Of a stretch of DNA of 57,763 nucleotides, positions 8,750-17,004 are shown one piece after another. The notes under the pieces were generated by a model. It saw nothing but the letters and a program-made list of their open reading frames with translations. It made no database searches and was not told where the DNA came from. Positions within the stretch are counted from its first letter, which is position 1; every line of letters starts with the position of its first letter. A program made the position numbers and the translations under genes. The stretch covers positions 1 through 57,763 of the forward strand of contig DAOUSN010000009.1 of the NCBI GenBank assembly GCA_030627205.1, in the 5' to 3' direction. This stretch comes from Methylococcaceae bacterium. GTDB taxonomy: Bacteria; Pseudomonadota; Gammaproteobacteria; Methylococcales; Methylomonadaceae.

Positions 8750-8874
8750 TAAAATAACTAGCTTGGGTTCGCTTTATAATTATGTAAGTAAATGTATAAA
8801 GCGTAATCCAACATTTATTTAACAGTTTAAAGCATTAAAATTAATCATGGTCATTAGTTGTAGCTCGACTTCTA

Positions 8875-8906
8875 AGGAGACATTCAACTAATGTTGAATA
8901 TCTCCT
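8875..8906. terminator. Hairpin between convergent terD and the H-NS-like gene
   Basis: Arms 8875-8888 and 8893-8906 form a 14-bp stem with one mismatch and a four-base loop. The mismatch is C-A in the plus-strand RNA but a G-U wobble in the minus-strand RNA. ATTTT follows on the plus strand. A second weaker stem lies closer to terD: cgctttata at 8770-8778 and tataaagcg at 8795-8803. Together they fit a bidirectional termination region. Confidence 0.6.
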
Positions 8907-8931
8907 ATTTTAAGTAGATTAAATCTTTAGC

Positions 8932-9264
8932 TTATACTTCAAATTCTTTTATTGTTCTACCTGTCTCTATTAATGCTAACAACCAATTAGGTTTTCGACC
9001 ACGTCCTGACCAACCTTGCGATAGATCATCAGGATTTCTATATCTAATGGTAGGAGATCTTCTCGGTGGTGATAATAAAATTTCCTCTAAAACAACTCCT
9101 GATTCATCAGCTAATATAGCCAGCTTTTCAAGAAATTCATTTTTATCTTTTTCTTTACGTCTTTCTATTGCATCATTAAGGGTTATTTGAAATCCTTCCA
9201 ATGCTTTTGTTGGAATTATAACTAAATCATCAATAGTGATTTTATTTAACTCTGAGATTTTCAT
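8932..9264 (-). CDS. H-NS family nucleoid-associated protein
   Basis: Small DNA-binding protein that recognises AT-rich DNA and often silences acquired genes. At 110 residues it has the two expected parts. The N-terminal half is helical and charged (about 1-60) and should form dimers or oligomers. The C-terminal DNA-binding domain has YRNPDD at 75-80 and the AT-hook-like loop WSGRGRKPNWL at 85-95, the H-NS/BpH3-type signature. The gene converges on terD and its upstream region (9265-9468) is extremely AT-rich, so autoregulation is plausible. It could equally act at distant loci; its position does not prove that it controls the neighbouring EEP-PLD-terD genes. Confidence 0.9.
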   Translation of the reverse strand: MKISELNKITIDDLVIIPTKALEGFQITLNDAIERRKEKDKNEFLEKLAILADESGVVLEEILLSPPRRSPTIRYRNPDDLSQGWSGRGRKPNWLLALIETGRTIKEFEV

Positions 9265-9468
9265 ATTTTCATTATATTTTGTTGGAAATAAAAATTAATA
9301 CACTTTAAACAACCATAAGAATTAATTAATTTAATGCGATTAATATATCTATGATAATAGTATTTTTAAAAATCTTCAATATTATTTTTAATTTTTTAGC
9401 AATAATTTTTTAACCATCTCTAATTTAAATTTAGAGATTAAAATTTATTTTCAATCTTTTTAATCTTT

Positions 9469-9999
9469 TTAATAATGTAATAAAGAATGAATTTGATAGT
9501 TTTTTAATTTTTCCCGTCCTTTTAACCTATCAAGTTCAATAACAAATGCACAAGCCACTACTTTAGCACCTAAGCACTCAACTAATTCACAACTTGCTTT
9601 TGCTGTTCCACCTGTTGCCAATAAATCATCTACCAATAAAACCCGATCATTTTCTGTTAGTGCATCAATATGAGCTTCCAAAGTTGCAGAACCGTATTCT
9701 AAATTATAGGAAACACTTTTCACATTATATGGAAGTTTTCCAGGTTTTCTAAGAGGTACAAAGCCAACACCCAATTCCCAAGCAACTAATGAACCAAAAA
9801 TAAAACCTCTTGCTTCCATTCCAGCAACAGCGGTAATTTTTTGACCTAAAAAAGGATATAATAATTGATGAACTGCAATTTTTAATGTAGCAGGATCTTT
9901 TACTAACGGGCTAATATCTTTAAAAATAACTCCAGGTTTAGGAAAATCAGGAATATCTCGAACTTTATTTCTTAGTCTATCCATTATTATTTCACTCAT
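9469..9999 (-). CDS. apt: Adenine phosphoribosyltransferase
   Basis: Purine salvage enzyme that makes AMP and pyrophosphate from adenine and PRPP in the cytoplasm. Its 176 residues match the usual length. Visible signatures are DFPKPGVIFKDI near the N-terminus, the GMEARGFIFG loop at 60-69, RKPGKLP at 85-90, and the PRPP-binding motif VLLVDDLLATGGTA at 120-133. ATG at 9999 or the methionine six codons in could both serve as the start. It lies 84 bases downstream of ppk on the same strand. A short inverted repeat (9416-9423 with 9431-9438) lies beyond its stop but lacks a following U-tract, so the transcript end is uncertain. Confidence 0.95.
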   Translation of the reverse strand: MSEIIMDRLRNKVRDIPDFPKPGVIFKDISPLVKDPATLKIAVHQLLYPFLGQKITAVAGMEARGFIFGSLVAWELGVGFVPLRKPGKLPYNVKSVSYNLEYGSATLEAHIDALTENDRVLLVDDLLATGGTAKASCELVECLGAKVVACAFVIELDRLKGREKLKNYQIHSLLHY

Positions 10000-10083
10000 C
10001 TTATTTCTAAAATTAAACTCAATTATTTCAACTCGTTTTTATAATCATCATAAAATAATTAAGTACCGCTATTATTGTTTAAA

Positions 10084-12177
10084 TTAATTATTGACTTCAT
10101 TCAATAATACCGTTTGTGCTTGAATAATAGCCGTGCTTTCTTTACGTTGAATAGGATGATAACAGCCATCACTTTGTAAAATCCACGCCTGATCATTATC
10201 ATGTAGATAGATATCTAAATCATGTAAAATTCGATTAAGTAACTTTTTATTTTCAATAGGAAAACAGATTTCAACCCGCTTAAACATATTACGATTCATT
10301 AAATCAGCACTAGAAGTATAAACCTCCCAATCACCTCCATTTTCAAAAGCATAAACACGGGTATGCTCCAAAAAACGTCCAATAATCGATCTAACTTCTA
10401 TATTTTCAGAAATACCTTTAACACCTGGACGTAAACAACAAATCCCACGAATAATTAGTTTTATTTTTACTCCAGCTTGAGAGGCTTTATAGAGTGCTTG
10501 AATACTTTTCTCCTCTACAATAGCATTAACTTTAATAATAATAGAAGCAGGTTTATTTGCTCTAGCATTTTCAATTTCACGTTCAATTTTATCAATTAAA
10601 CCACTATGTAACGTAAAAGGAGATTGTAATAATTTATTAAGTTTTGTTACTTTACCCAAACTAGTTAATTGAACAAAAACACGCCTAACATCTTCTCCTA
10701 AAACCTTATCAGATGAAAATAAACCATAATCTGTATACAATCGTGCAGTTTTCGGATGATAATTTCCTGTGCCTAAATGCACATAATTTCGTAAACTTTT
10801 ACCTTCTTTACGTAAGACTAAACACATTTTTGCATGAGTTTTATAACCCACAACACCATAAACTACATGCACAGCCGCTTCCTGTAATTTATTTGCCAGT
10901 ACAATATTTTCTTTCTCATCAAAACGGGCGCGTAATTCAATCACTACTGTTACTTCTTTATCCGCACGAGCTGCTTTAATTAAGGTATTAACAATAGGAG
11001 AATCAACTCCTGTTCTATATAAGGTTTGTTTAATTGCTAAAACATCAGGGTCGCTTGCTGCTTGACGAATAAATTCTACCACTGGTAAAAAAGAGTCATA
11101 AGGATGGTGTAATAAAATATCTTGTTTTTTAATGGCATTAAAAATATTCTTATTACGTCTAAATTGTGGGGGAATATAAGGTTTAAACGGTATAAATTTT
11201 AAATCAGGTCGATCAATAAGTCCATAAATAGCCTGAATACGATTTAAATTAACAGGACCTTCCGCTAAATATAAATGCGAATGATTCATTTCAAATCGTG
11301 CCAATAAAAAATCAACAGTTTCATTAGGAGATTTTGCATCAATTTCTAAACGCACTTCATCGCCATAATTACGCATCATTAACTCGCCTTCAACTGCATT
11401 CATTAAATCATCAATGGCATCATCATCAACAAATAAATCACTATTACGAGTAACTCTAAATTGATAACAACCTTTTATAATCATTCCATTAAATAACTCA
11501 TTAATGAACTCATGAATAATTGATGATAAGAACACAAAATTATAACCTTTACTCTCGGTTTCTTCATTAGGTATCTGAATAATACGAGGTAAAGCACGAG
11601 GTGCTTGCAAAATAGCACGACCACTATTACGTCCAAACGCATCTTTACCAGTTAAGGAAATAATGAAATTTAAACTTTTATTTAAAATACGAGGAAAAGG
11701 ATGTGCAGAATCCAATCCTACAGGCGTTAATATAGGTAGCAATTCATTATTAAAATATTTAGCTAACCATTTATATTGAGAAGTCGACCATTCACCTCGA
11801 CGAAGAAAATAAATGCTTTCTTGTTTTAATTTCGGAATTAAAATCTTATTTAAAACGTTGTATTGTTCAGCAACTAATTCATGTGCTTTTATCGAAATAT
11901 ATTCTTGCTGTTCATTAGCAGTAAGGCCATCTATAGCAATTGCAGTTGGGTTAAGTGCTTCCATTTGTAAAACACTGGCAACTCGCACTTCAAAAAACTC
12001 ATCTAAATTAGAACAAGAAATACATAAATAGTTAAGTCTCTCTAATAATGGAATGGTTTCTTTTTTAGCTTCAGCTAATACGCGCATATTAAATTCTAAT
12101 AAACTAAGTTCACGGTTCAGATATAAGTCAGCGTTGGTTAAATCAATAGTTTCCTTGTCAACTATAGTAGTTTGCAT
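10084..12177 (-). CDS. ppk: Polyphosphate kinase 1
   Basis: Reversibly transfers the gamma-phosphate of ATP to inorganic polyphosphate, a phosphate and energy store and stress polymer; the enzyme is peripheral to the membrane. The 697-residue length is normal. The N-terminal domain opens with LYLNRELSLLEFNMRVL and SNLDEFFEVRVA. The PLD-like catalytic core keeps H448 (YKTHAKM, the phosphorylated histidine position) and H467 (VHLGTGNYH). Their 19-residue spacing equals that of E. coli H435 and H454. AGGAAA precedes the ATG. No ppx is adjacent; apt follows downstream. A nearly perfect AT palindrome lies 40-67 bases upstream of the start. Confidence 0.96.
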   Translation of the reverse strand: MQTTIVDKETIDLTNADLYLNRELSLLEFNMRVLAEAKKETIPLLERLNYLCISCSNLDEFFEVRVASVLQMEALNPTAIAIDGLTANEQQEYISIKAHELVAEQYNVLNKILIPKLKQESIYFLRRGEWSTSQYKWLAKYFNNELLPILTPVGLDSAHPFPRILNKSLNFIISLTGKDAFGRNSGRAILQAPRALPRIIQIPNEETESKGYNFVFLSSIIHEFINELFNGMIIKGCYQFRVTRNSDLFVDDDAIDDLMNAVEGELMMRNYGDEVRLEIDAKSPNETVDFLLARFEMNHSHLYLAEGPVNLNRIQAIYGLIDRPDLKFIPFKPYIPPQFRRNKNIFNAIKKQDILLHHPYDSFLPVVEFIRQAASDPDVLAIKQTLYRTGVDSPIVNTLIKAARADKEVTVVIELRARFDEKENIVLANKLQEAAVHVVYGVVGYKTHAKMCLVLRKEGKSLRNYVHLGTGNYHPKTARLYTDYGLFSSDKVLGEDVRRVFVQLTSLGKVTKLNKLLQSPFTLHSGLIDKIEREIENARANKPASIIIKVNAIVEEKSIQALYKASQAGVKIKLIIRGICCLRPGVKGISENIEVRSIIGRFLEHTRVYAFENGGDWEVYTSSADLMNRNMFKRVEICFPIENKKLLNRILHDLDIYLHDNDQAWILQSDGCYHPIQRKESTAIIQAQTVLLNEVNN

Positions 12178-12216
12178 TGAGTTTCCTAGTGTGAAAATTT
12201 AATAAGCCCTATATAT

Positions 12217-12244
12217 TTAGTTATTATTAATAAATAACAACTAA
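12217..12244. repeat. Near-perfect AT palindrome upstream of ppk
   Basis: Arms 12217-12228 and 12233-12244 are complementary at 11 of 12 positions with a four-base centre. The element lies in the likely promoter/leader region of ppk and could be an operator or an RNA hairpin. It does not resemble the two direct CTGTCAT repeats of a Pho box. The rest of the 290-base gap up to the tRNA is AT-rich with nothing else clear. Confidence 0.35.
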
Positions 12245-12425
12245 TAGTTCTAAATGTTTTTGGTGTTATTTTGTACCTATCATTTTAAAACTAGATATTT
12301 TATACGCTAAACATTACAAAACAACTATATTTTAAAAACATAATTATCGTTATTCTTCTCGAAACTATGTCTATATAAACCCAATTTATCTAAAATTTAG
12401 TAATTATCTACAAGACTTTGCATAA

Positions 12426-12461
12426 AAAAGCCTCTAACAAAATTAATTGATAGAGGCTTTT
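12426..12461 (-). terminator. Intrinsic terminator of tRNA-Phe
   Basis: Exact 11-bp stem: aaaagcctcta (12426-12436) with tagaggctttt (12451-12461), 14-base loop. In minus-strand reading it begins 8 bases after the tRNA 3' end and runs into six U residues. Confidence 0.85.
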
Positions 12462-12468
12462 AAATTTA

Positions 12469-12544
<76 letters not shown>

Positions 12545-12581
12545 TTCACTTGTAATGGCTTATTGCCTAAGTGAGCTGTGC

Positions 12582-12590
12582 ATTATACCA
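12582..12590 (-). promoter_or_regulatory. Extended -10 promoter of tRNA-Phe
   Basis: On the minus strand TGGTATAAT gives a perfect TATAAT with the TGn extension, about 37 bases before the mature tRNA. No convincing TTGACA is found 17 bases upstream, as is common for extended -10 promoters. Confidence 0.5.
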
Positions 12591-12633
12591 GTTATTTTCA
12601 TTTGCGCTAGTATTTTTTAAGTTTAATACCGTT

Positions 12634-13383
12634 TTAAACTTCAATTTCATCCATCGCTTGTATTATCCAGCGTTCCGCCTCTGCGTTAATTTCTCGTGCT
12701 TTTTTACCTTTAACATCAATAGCAGGTCCAATCCTAACTTTAATTATTCCAGGATATTTTAAAAAACTATAACGTGGCCAAATACTTCCTGCATTATGTG
12801 CTAGAGGAATAACAGAACATGCTGTTTTATGAGCAAGCATTGCTCCTCCAACGCTGAACCTTTTATGCTCACCAGGAGCAGACCGTGTACCTTCTGGAAA
12901 AATAATAACCCATAAACCTTCTTTTAATGCGTTTCCACCTTGGTTAATAAGGGTTTTGAGGGCTTCACGTTGATTTTCACGATTTATTGCTATCGGCTTT
13001 AAAGTTGCTAATGCCCAACCACCAAAAGGAATCCATAATAAAGAGCGTTTTAATAATGAAACTTGTCGGGGTAAAAACTGTCGAAATGCTATTGTTTCCC
13101 AAGCAGATTGATGTTTACTCAAAATCACAACAGCTTGATCTTTAGGTAAATTTTCTAACCCTTCAATTTCATGTTTGATTCCACAACAAATATTAGCCAT
13201 AAATAGTACAGAATTTACCCACCATTGACTAAGTTGATAGCGTACATTAAAAGGCAGTATTAACGCCATAATAATCAGCAAGGCAAAAACTAGCATAGAA
13301 CTAAAAATATAAATAAACAACAAACTTGAGCCAAGATAAATTTTAAAGTTTGGGGTTGGCAAAGATAATTTTTTTGCTGTCAT
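12634..13383 (-). CDS. plsC: 1-acyl-sn-glycerol-3-phosphate acyltransferase (PlsC-like)
   Basis: Membrane enzyme that acylates lysophosphatidic acid to phosphatidic acid in phospholipid synthesis. An N-terminal membrane segment is visible at about residues 18-45. The acyltransferase block I reads SKHQSAWE, H91 with glutamate at 96 where most family members have aspartate (HX4D). The substrate-binding motif FPEGTRS is at 162-168, and VIPLAHNAG follows. The 249-residue length is standard. The KHQSxWE variant is, to my knowledge, found in a proteobacterial PlsC subgroup, so it need not mean loss of activity. It lies 21 bases after the cytochrome gene and could share its transcript. Confidence 0.9.
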   Translation of the reverse strand: MTAKKLSLPTPNFKIYLGSSLLFIYIFSSMLVFALLIIMALILPFNVRYQLSQWWVNSVLFMANICCGIKHEIEGLENLPKDQAVVILSKHQSAWETIAFRQFLPRQVSLLKRSLLWIPFGGWALATLKPIAINRENQREALKTLINQGGNALKEGLWVIIFPEGTRSAPGEHKRFSVGGAMLAHKTACSVIPLAHNAGSIWPRYSFLKYPGIIKVRIGPAIDVKGKKAREINAEAERWIIQAMDEIEV

Positions 13384-13404
13384 ATTAGGCTTCTCAAATT
13401 AGGT

Positions 13405-13986
13405 TTATTTTTTAACGTTTAAATTACTAAAATAATGGCTTAATTGTCTAATATCCTCATCACTTAAAGATTTTGCAATGCCTGACATCACACCACCTTT
13501 TCTATCTCCTGATTTAAATGCTGTTAATTGCTTTTCTAAATAATGAACATGTTGGCCAGTTAATCTTGGAAATGTGCCACGACCTTCAGCATTAGTACCA
13601 TGACAACCTTTACACATTGAAGCTTTGGAGATGGTTTCTTCAGTCACAACATTTGTTTCTGGATGATGTGCAGTTTCATTTGTTTGTTTTGCAAAAAATG
13701 CAGCTAAATTATTAATATCATCTGTTGATAGTTGTTTTACAAAAGGTTGCATAATCGAACTAATACGTGTTCCTTTTTTAAAGCTACGAAGTTGTGCAAC
13801 TAGATAATCTACTTGTTGTCCCGCAAGATTAGGATAAATAAAATTTGTACTAATTCCTTTTGCACCATGACAACCTGCACATATTGCCGATTTATCTTCT
13901 CCTGCACTGACATCAGCAGCATAGAGATTGGAGGTTAAGAAAGTAAATATACTTAAACTGAGTAAAATATTTATTATTATTTTCAT
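13405..13986 (-). CDS. Dihaem cytochrome c4-like protein
   Basis: Periplasmic electron carrier with two c-type haems. A signal peptide spans about residues 1-23, ending LYAAD. The first haem motif is CAGCH (C36, C39, H40) and the second CKGCH (C125, C128, H129). Each is followed by a P-x-L-x-G-Q segment (YPNLAGQQ and FPRLTGQH) and by a methionine suited to axial ligation (SIMQPF; GVMSGIA). This duplicated arrangement and the 193-residue length are those of cytochrome c4, which feeds electrons from the bc1 complex to terminal oxidases. plsC follows closely downstream; 159 bases separate its start from cobS upstream. Confidence 0.9.
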   Translation of the reverse strand: MKIIINILLSLSIFTFLTSNLYAADVSAGEDKSAICAGCHGAKGISTNFIYPNLAGQQVDYLVAQLRSFKKGTRISSIMQPFVKQLSTDDINNLAAFFAKQTNETAHHPETNVVTEETISKASMCKGCHGTNAEGRGTFPRLTGQHVHYLEKQLTAFKSGDRKGGVMSGIAKSLSDEDIRQLSHYFSNLNVKK

Positions 13987-14145
13987 AATGGCTACCTTTT
14001 AATAATCTAAAGATGTATTTTTTTTAAAATATGTTTTTGAGTTTATCCTAATAATATCCATAAAGGTAATGTGAGCCTATTGAATTTAACACAAATAACA
14101 TTAGTTAATATTATACGGCAAACTGGCTCTTAGTCCGAGAAGAGC

Positions 14146-14871
14146 TTATAAAAAAACCATTGAAACTAATAACCCCATTTCAACTAATTCAACACTAGCT
14201 CCATAAACATCACCTGTAACCCCAGCTAAACGCTGTTGCGATAACCAGCGTATCAATACAACAATGATTATAGCTAATAATACTGCCAACAAGCCAATGG
14301 TATAAAAACTTATTAACAAAGTAATTAATAAAATTAAACTGGCAGCTTTTTTTGGTAAATATAAGTTTAATTTTGTAGCTAAACCATTGGGGTTAATATA
14401 AGGTGTTGATAACATTAACCCTAAAATAGCACAACGCCCTAAAACTGGGGTTATTATCAGTATTCTTAAAAATTCCTGCTGTGCGAGTAAATAAGATAAA
14501 GCCGTCCATTTAAGCAATAAAACTAAAAATAAAGTGACGATAGCAATTGCGCCTGAATGCGGATCTTTCATAATCTCTAAACTACGTTGTGGACTTTCTA
14601 AACCACCAGCCCAAGCATCCGCACAATCAGCAAGACCATCTAAATGCAACCCCCCTGTAATTAATACCCAAAAAGTTAAAATAATAGCAGCTTGTAAATT
14701 AAAACTATTTTCTGGAATTAAAACAGTAATAAAGGCCAAAAAAAAACCAATCACTAATCCCACCAAAGGATAAAATAAAACCGTTTGTCCCCACTGCTTA
14801 TCGGTAACAATACGATTAATCGGCACAGGAATTCGAGTTAAAAACTGTAAAGCCAAAATAAAACTAGTCAC
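14146..14871 (-). CDS. cobS: Adenosylcobinamide-GDP ribazoletransferase CobS
   Basis: Integral membrane enzyme that joins adenosylcobinamide-GDP to alpha-ribazole in the last assembly step of adenosylcobalamin. The 241-residue protein is hydrophobic with about six membrane segments. It carries the family landmarks FLTRIPVP near the N-terminus, GGLHLDGLADCADAW (metal-binding acidic loop), MKDPHSGAI, and the C-terminal GDVYGASVELVE. No other cobalamin gene is in the window. The Ser/Thr kinase gene ends 12 bases upstream, so the two are probably one transcription unit; with that spacing there is no room for a cobalamin riboswitch directly in front of cobS. Confidence 0.95.
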   Translation of the reverse strand: MTSFILALQFLTRIPVPINRIVTDKQWGQTVLFYPLVGLVIGFFLAFITVLIPENSFNLQAAIILTFWVLITGGLHLDGLADCADAWAGGLESPQRSLEIMKDPHSGAIAIVTLFLVLLLKWTALSYLLAQQEFLRILIITPVLGRCAILGLMLSTPYINPNGLATKLNLYLPKKAASLILLITLLISFYTIGLLAVLLAIIIVVLIRWLSQQRLAGVTGDVYGASVELVEMGLLVSMVFL

Positions 14872-14883
14872 TTTATATTAAAT

Positions 14884-15783
14884 TTAAGTTGGATTTAAAG
14901 CATTAATTAATGCTTCAGTTGTTTGCGGCCTTTTCGTAGGTTGTATTTCTGTCGCCCAGTCTATTGCCTCAAGTAAATACTGCGGAAGTTTACGTTTATA
15001 AACCTTAGTTGCAGGAATAGTTAGATCATTTTTAATTCTTCCAGGAGAGGACTGCATGGCTTTACGGTCTAAACATGAGCGCATACTTGCACCAACCGCA
15101 TAAATATCCGTCCAAAAACCGATACGTGTTTTATTACTATACTGCTCTATCGGTGAAAAACCATTGGTAATAACCAACGGTTGTTTATGTTTTGGAAGTT
15201 CGGCTACTTTTTGGATAGCTCCAAAATCTAGCAATAGCGGTGAATACTCAGGACGAATTAATATATTTCCAGGTTTTATATCCAAATGAACCCTATTAGT
15301 CGTATGTATTTTTGCAAGCCCTTTCAATAAAGCAGTAAAAACTGTCACTAAGAATTCTTCAGTTATCGGGATTTCTTTATCGGCAACAATTTGATTTAAT
15401 CCTAAGCCATAATCATAATTCATTACCATATAAACTGTTGAATTAGAACTGAAAAAATTAATAACTTCAACAATATTTTCATGTTTGAGTTGCGCTAAAA
15501 CCTTAGCTTCTTCAAAAAATAAGGCGCGTCCCTTGTTAAATAAAACTTTATCTTCTTTACTATTCGGAACTACCACATTATTCCAAGTTCGATGGGCTTG
15601 TTTTCGAGGTAAAAATTCTTTAATGGCAACTTGAGTTTGGTCTTTTATTAATCTAGCTAAATAAACAGAGCTAAAACCACCGTGAGCTAATTCGCGCTCT
15701 ATTATATATTGGTCTACAATTGTCCCAGATTGCAAATAATTCCATTCGGTAGGATAGGTTTTGGGGTCGTAATATTCAGCCAT
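14884..15783 (-). CDS. Eukaryotic-type serine/threonine protein kinase
   Basis: Cytoplasmic protein kinase of 299 residues made almost entirely of the catalytic domain. Visible motifs are the glycine-rich loop LAHGGFSSVYLA (32-43), the ATP-anchoring lysine K55 in VAIKEFLP, the catalytic loop HLDIKPGNI (166-174; HLD in place of HRD), DFG at 186-188, and GFSPIEQYS of the activation segment. All residues needed for phosphotransfer are kept. There is no membrane segment, PASTA or other sensor domain, and no phosphatase or FHA gene nearby. It precedes cobS by 12 bases and is divergent from yicC across only 35 bases, so its promoter must overlap that gap or yicC. The substrate cannot be inferred. 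Confidence 0.88.
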   Translation of the reverse strand: MAEYYDPKTYPTEWNYLQSGTIVDQYIIERELAHGGFSSVYLARLIKDQTQVAIKEFLPRKQAHRTWNNVVVPNSKEDKVLFNKGRALFFEEAKVLAQLKHENIVEVINFFSSNSTVYMVMNYDYGLGLNQIVADKEIPITEEFLVTVFTALLKGLAKIHTTNRVHLDIKPGNILIRPEYSPLLLDFGAIQKVAELPKHKQPLVITNGFSPIEQYSNKTRIGFWTDIYAVGASMRSCLDRKAMQSSPGRIKNDLTIPATKVYKRKLPQYLLEAIDWATEIQPTKRPQTTEALINALNPT

Positions 15784-15818
15784 TATATTTTTTTAAAGTA
15801 AAAGGTAGCAAGTAAAAA

Positions 15819-16685
15819 ATGATAAAAAGTATGACCGCCTTTGCTAACAGCGAAGCTCAAATAGACGGTTTAAGCATAAATTGCGAACTGCGCTCAGTTA
15901 ATCATCGTTATTGTGATATTTCAGTTAAACTTCCTGAGAGTTTACGATTTCTTGAAGTTGATTTACGCAAAATAATTAGTACACAAATTAAACGAGGTAA
16001 GATTGAATGTAGCCTAAATTATAAAAAGCATCAACAAAATACCCAACTTTTTAAGATTAATACCCATGCAGTTGATGATTTATTGAAATCAACCACAAAA
16101 ATTGAAGCATTAATGGCTATTTCTAATTCTTTTTCTGCCTTGGATGTTTTGGTATTTCCTGGAATACAACAAGAGCTAGATATTAATCAGGATTCCTTGA
16201 AATCTGGAGTTAATGAACTGGTTCAATCAGCAATTATAAAAATATTAGATGCAAGAGAGCGTGAAGGAACTCAGTTAAAAAAATTATTAGAACAACGTTG
16301 TCAGAAAATAAGTTATTATGTGCTACTAGCAGAACAAAGAATACCTAAAGTGCTTGATTTAATTCGTAACAAAATGATAGAGCGAATTAAGGAGCTAGTT
16401 ACCGAACCTAATTTTGATCGTTTTGAACAAGAAATGGTTTTTATGATGCAAAAACTTGATGTTAGCGAAGAGCTAGAACGTTTAGAAGCTCATACTATTG
16501 AAGTTAACCGTGTTTTACAACAACAAGATCCTGTTGGGAGACGGTTAGATTTCTTAATGCAAGAAATGAACCGAGAAGCGAATACTTTAGGTTCTAAATC
16601 GGCAGATAAAGAAATAACTCAGGTTTCAATTGAACTTAAAGTCTTAATAGAACAAATGCGTGAACAGATTCAAAATATTGAATAG
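15819..16685 (+). CDS. yicC: YicC family endoribonuclease
   Basis: YicC/YloC proteins are hexameric endoribonucleases; E. coli YicC has been linked to decay of the small RNA RyhB. The 288-residue length is standard. The N-terminus MIKSMTAFANSEA with CELRSVNHRYCDI, and the C-terminal segment VGRRLDFLMQEMNREANTLGSK, are the two most conserved blocks. AAAGGTAG lies upstream of the ATG. In many proteobacteria gmk follows yicC; here a 320-base gap and the dcw cluster follow. It starts 35 bases from the divergent kinase gene. Confidence 0.93.
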   Translation: MIKSMTAFANSEAQIDGLSINCELRSVNHRYCDISVKLPESLRFLEVDLRKIISTQIKRGKIECSLNYKKHQQNTQLFKINTHAVDDLLKSTTKIEALMAISNSFSALDVLVFPGIQQELDINQDSLKSGVNELVQSAIIKILDAREREGTQLKKLLEQRCQKISYYVLLAEQRIPKVLDLIRNKMIERIKELVTEPNFDRFEQEMVFMMQKLDVSEELERLEAHTIEVNRVLQQQDPVGRRLDFLMQEMNREANTLGSKSADKEITQVSIELKVLIEQMREQIQNIE

Positions 16686-16863
16686 TTTTAGCGATAAAAT
16701 AAGCCACAAACAACTATAATTATTTTCTAACTGAACTTTAATTAAAAAATATGATGACCCACTATAAAACAGCACCTATTGCCTGTGAAAAACATTCAGA
16801 TAACATCCTTTTTAATAATTAAGTAGAAAGATAAGCGATATTTCTCTGAGTAATTGTTTTACC

Positions 16864-16892
16864 TTGACTATTAAAGCATTGAAAATTATAGT
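16864..16892 (+). promoter_or_regulatory. Sigma-70 promoter at the head of the dcw cluster
   Basis: TTGACT (16864-16869), a 17-base spacer and TATAGT (16887-16892) make a strong consensus-like promoter, with transcription expected near 16899 and a leader of about 105 bases before rsmH. It lies in the 310-320 base non-coding stretch from 16686. I see no mraZ, no mraZ-type operator repeats and no other gene in that stretch. Confidence 0.65.
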
Positions 16893-17004
16893 GGAGCTTT
16901 TTTATAAACATCTGATTACTCATCTAGTTAAAATAATACGTTGTACACAGAAATTATTACGATGAATTATAATTGATGTTCTCTTTTTTAAATTAATGCT
17001 TTTT

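Noticed and set aside
12178-12300. PhoB box upstream of ppk
   Set aside because: No pair of CTGTCAT-like repeats spaced by four bases is present.
14872-14883. Cobalamin riboswitch in front of cobS
   Set aside because: Only 12 bases separate cobS from the kinase gene, too short for the aptamer, and no B12-box sequence is seen.
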